DNA of 64,000 nt from Scalindua sp964344685. GTDB lineage: Bacteria > Planctomycetota > Brocadiia > Brocadiales > Scalinduaceae. The DNA is taken from assembly GCA_964344685.1 (NCBI GenBank), contig CAYFOK010000013.1, forward strand, positions 42,019 to 106,018, read 5' to 3'. Positions 63,168 through 64,000 of the stretch are shown here, in pieces (position 1 is the stretch's first letter; each line of letters opens with the position of its first letter). The notes beneath the pieces are model-generated. The model was given only the letters and a program-made list of their open reading frames with translations. It made no database searches and had not been told where the DNA came from. The position numbers were made by a program, and so were the translations under genes.

Positions 63168-63929
63168 ATGAATAAGAAAAAGTATGAAAGCAAAAGTGTT
63201 GTTGCAAGTTATGTAAATATGAGATTGCAGAACCCTGAAGTAATTATTTTAGTTAAACACAGGGAATCAGTTGCAGGTAAACACGTACTCGATATTGGAT
63301 GTGGCAGCGGCCGGACAACTGCGATTTTAAAAAACTTAAGCAGCAATTATATTGGTCTTGACTATTCATTAGAAATGGTAGAATCATGCAGGAGAAGATT
63401 TAAAGATGTTAAGTTCGTCCATGGTGATGTAAGGGAAATGAATAAATTCCAAGACGCTGAATTTGATTGTATAATGTTTTCATTCAACGGACTTGATTCA
63501 ATAGGCCATGAGGGCAGGCTTAGGGGACTGCAGGAGATAGGCAGGGTGCTTAAGCATGATGGGCTTTTTATCTTCTCTTCACATAATAGAAATCACCGAT
63601 ACGCAATATCAAGTCCAAAAATTAAATTTGCTACTACGCTGTGTAAGCAAACAGGAAATATTATAAATTATATCAAGTCCATGCATAACCGGTTAAGAAT
63701 TAAAAACCATCAGGTGTTTAATGAGCAATATGCAATTATAAACGATGTAGCACATAATTATGCTATGCTGACCTATTATATTGACAAAGTAAATCAAGTA
63801 AAACAACTTAAGGAGGTGGGCTTTGAAACTGTTGAAATGTATGATACTCTTGGAAATTTTCTGCATCTTGATAGTGATGATAAGGATAGTGCCTGGATCT
63901 ATTATGTGGCTAGAAAGATTAATAAGTAG
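63168..63929 (+). CDS. Class I SAM-dependent methyltransferase
   Basis: The 253-residue protein has motif I in VLDIGCGSGRTTAIL, the acidic motif in YIGLDYSLEMVESC, and FVHGDVREM followed by FDCIMFSFNGLDSI, as in the methyltransferase type 11/25 group. The C-terminal half is more variable and basic. It is divergent from the transporter gene. The substrate is unknown; small-molecule or lipid methylation is usual for the family. Confidence 0.8.
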   Translation: MNKKKYESKSVVASYVNMRLQNPEVIILVKHRESVAGKHVLDIGCGSGRTTAILKNLSSNYIGLDYSLEMVESCRRRFKDVKFVHGDVREMNKFQDAEFDCIMFSFNGLDSIGHEGRLRGLQEIGRVLKHDGLFIFSSHNRNHRYAISSPKIKFATTLCKQTGNIINYIKSMHNRLRIKNHQVFNEQYAIINDVAHNYAMLTYYIDKVNQVKQLKEVGFETVEMYDTLGNFLHLDSDDKDSAWIYYVARKINK

Positions 63930-64000
63930 ATCGGTGGATGGCGTAAATTGTAGTAGATAGTATTTAATCTGACAGTAGTACTGGTTCTGTCTGTAATGTT

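Noticed and set aside
1..64000. RNA genes, CRISPR arrays, insertion sequences, prophage, replication origin
   Set aside because: I looked for tRNA-like cloverleafs, regularly spaced repeats, transposase motifs and terminal repeats and saw none; reading by eye could miss a small RNA.

Overview
The window looks like a chromosomal stretch of an AT-rich Gram-negative bacterium. A flagellar set that includes L- and P-ring genes implies an outer membrane. Several things point to the Planctomycetota, possibly an anammox-type lineage (Brocadiales): many TPR proteins fused to glycosyltransferases, a caspase-like protein with a DUF1566-type tail, the FliW/CsrA pair, DksA, and long PAS/GAF histidine kinases. 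That assignment is inference from gene content; no rRNA or other phylogenetic marker is present. I see no tRNA, rRNA, CRISPR array, insertion sequence or prophage.

Layout. (1) 1-19490 is a surface-glycan and glycosylation island, mostly on the minus strand. It holds an FkbM methyltransferase, a HAD-like protein, two radical SAM enzymes, a CDP-sugar branch (cytidylyltransferase, CDP-glucose 4,6-dehydratase, 3,5-epimerase, reductase), a decayed dehydratase fragment, TPR-glycosyltransferase fusions, a Gfo/Idh-acyltransferase fusion and an exported transglutaminase-like protein. (2) 19945-34346 is a flagellar rod, ring and hook locus on the minus strand: fliK-flgD-flgE, then flgF-flgG-flgA-flgH, then flgI-flgJ-flgN-flgK-flgL-fliW-csrA. 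The three blocks are separated by two clear intrinsic terminators, and each block is preceded by a sigma-54 type -24/-12 element. (3) 34792-36408 encodes two envelope proteins. (4) 36826-42796 (plus) encodes an aminotransferase, a haem-oxygenase-like di-iron protein, an FMN glutamate-synthase-like protein and a caspase-fold protein that lacks its catalytic cysteine. (5) 42875-49452 has an acyltransferase, a PhoR/PhoB-type pair, DksA and a REC-GAF-PAS kinase. (6) 49543-54896 has redox enzymes, an M20 peptidase and an ATP-grasp ligase. (7) 55308-61614 (plus) has a NasA-like molybdoenzyme followed by a kinase, a frameshifted double receiver, a hybrid kinase and a small unknown protein. (8) The right end has an Atg22/UMF1-type transporter and a methyltransferase.

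How the genes may work together. The left island can make at least one CDP-6-deoxyhexose and carries several transferases that could attach it. Its position beside flagellar genes fits flagellin or S-layer glycosylation, though the acceptor is not shown. The flagellar blocks form a sigma-54 regulon ending in FliW/CsrA, the known post-transcriptional switch on flagellin synthesis; flagellin, FlgM and the sigma-54 activator are not in the window. The NasA-like enzyme sits in one direction with three signalling genes, which suggests that its expression or a related nitrogen response is sensed by them.

Most unusual items: a shared N-terminal Rossmann-like domain on three unrelated neighbouring enzymes; the same small beta module inserted in both FlgE (twice, in tandem) and FlgK; the pseudo-caspase starting directly on a terminator; the di-iron protein next to a glutamate-synthase-like flavoenzyme; the frameshifted response regulator; and a NasA-like enzyme lacking the usual lysine after its fourth cluster cysteine.
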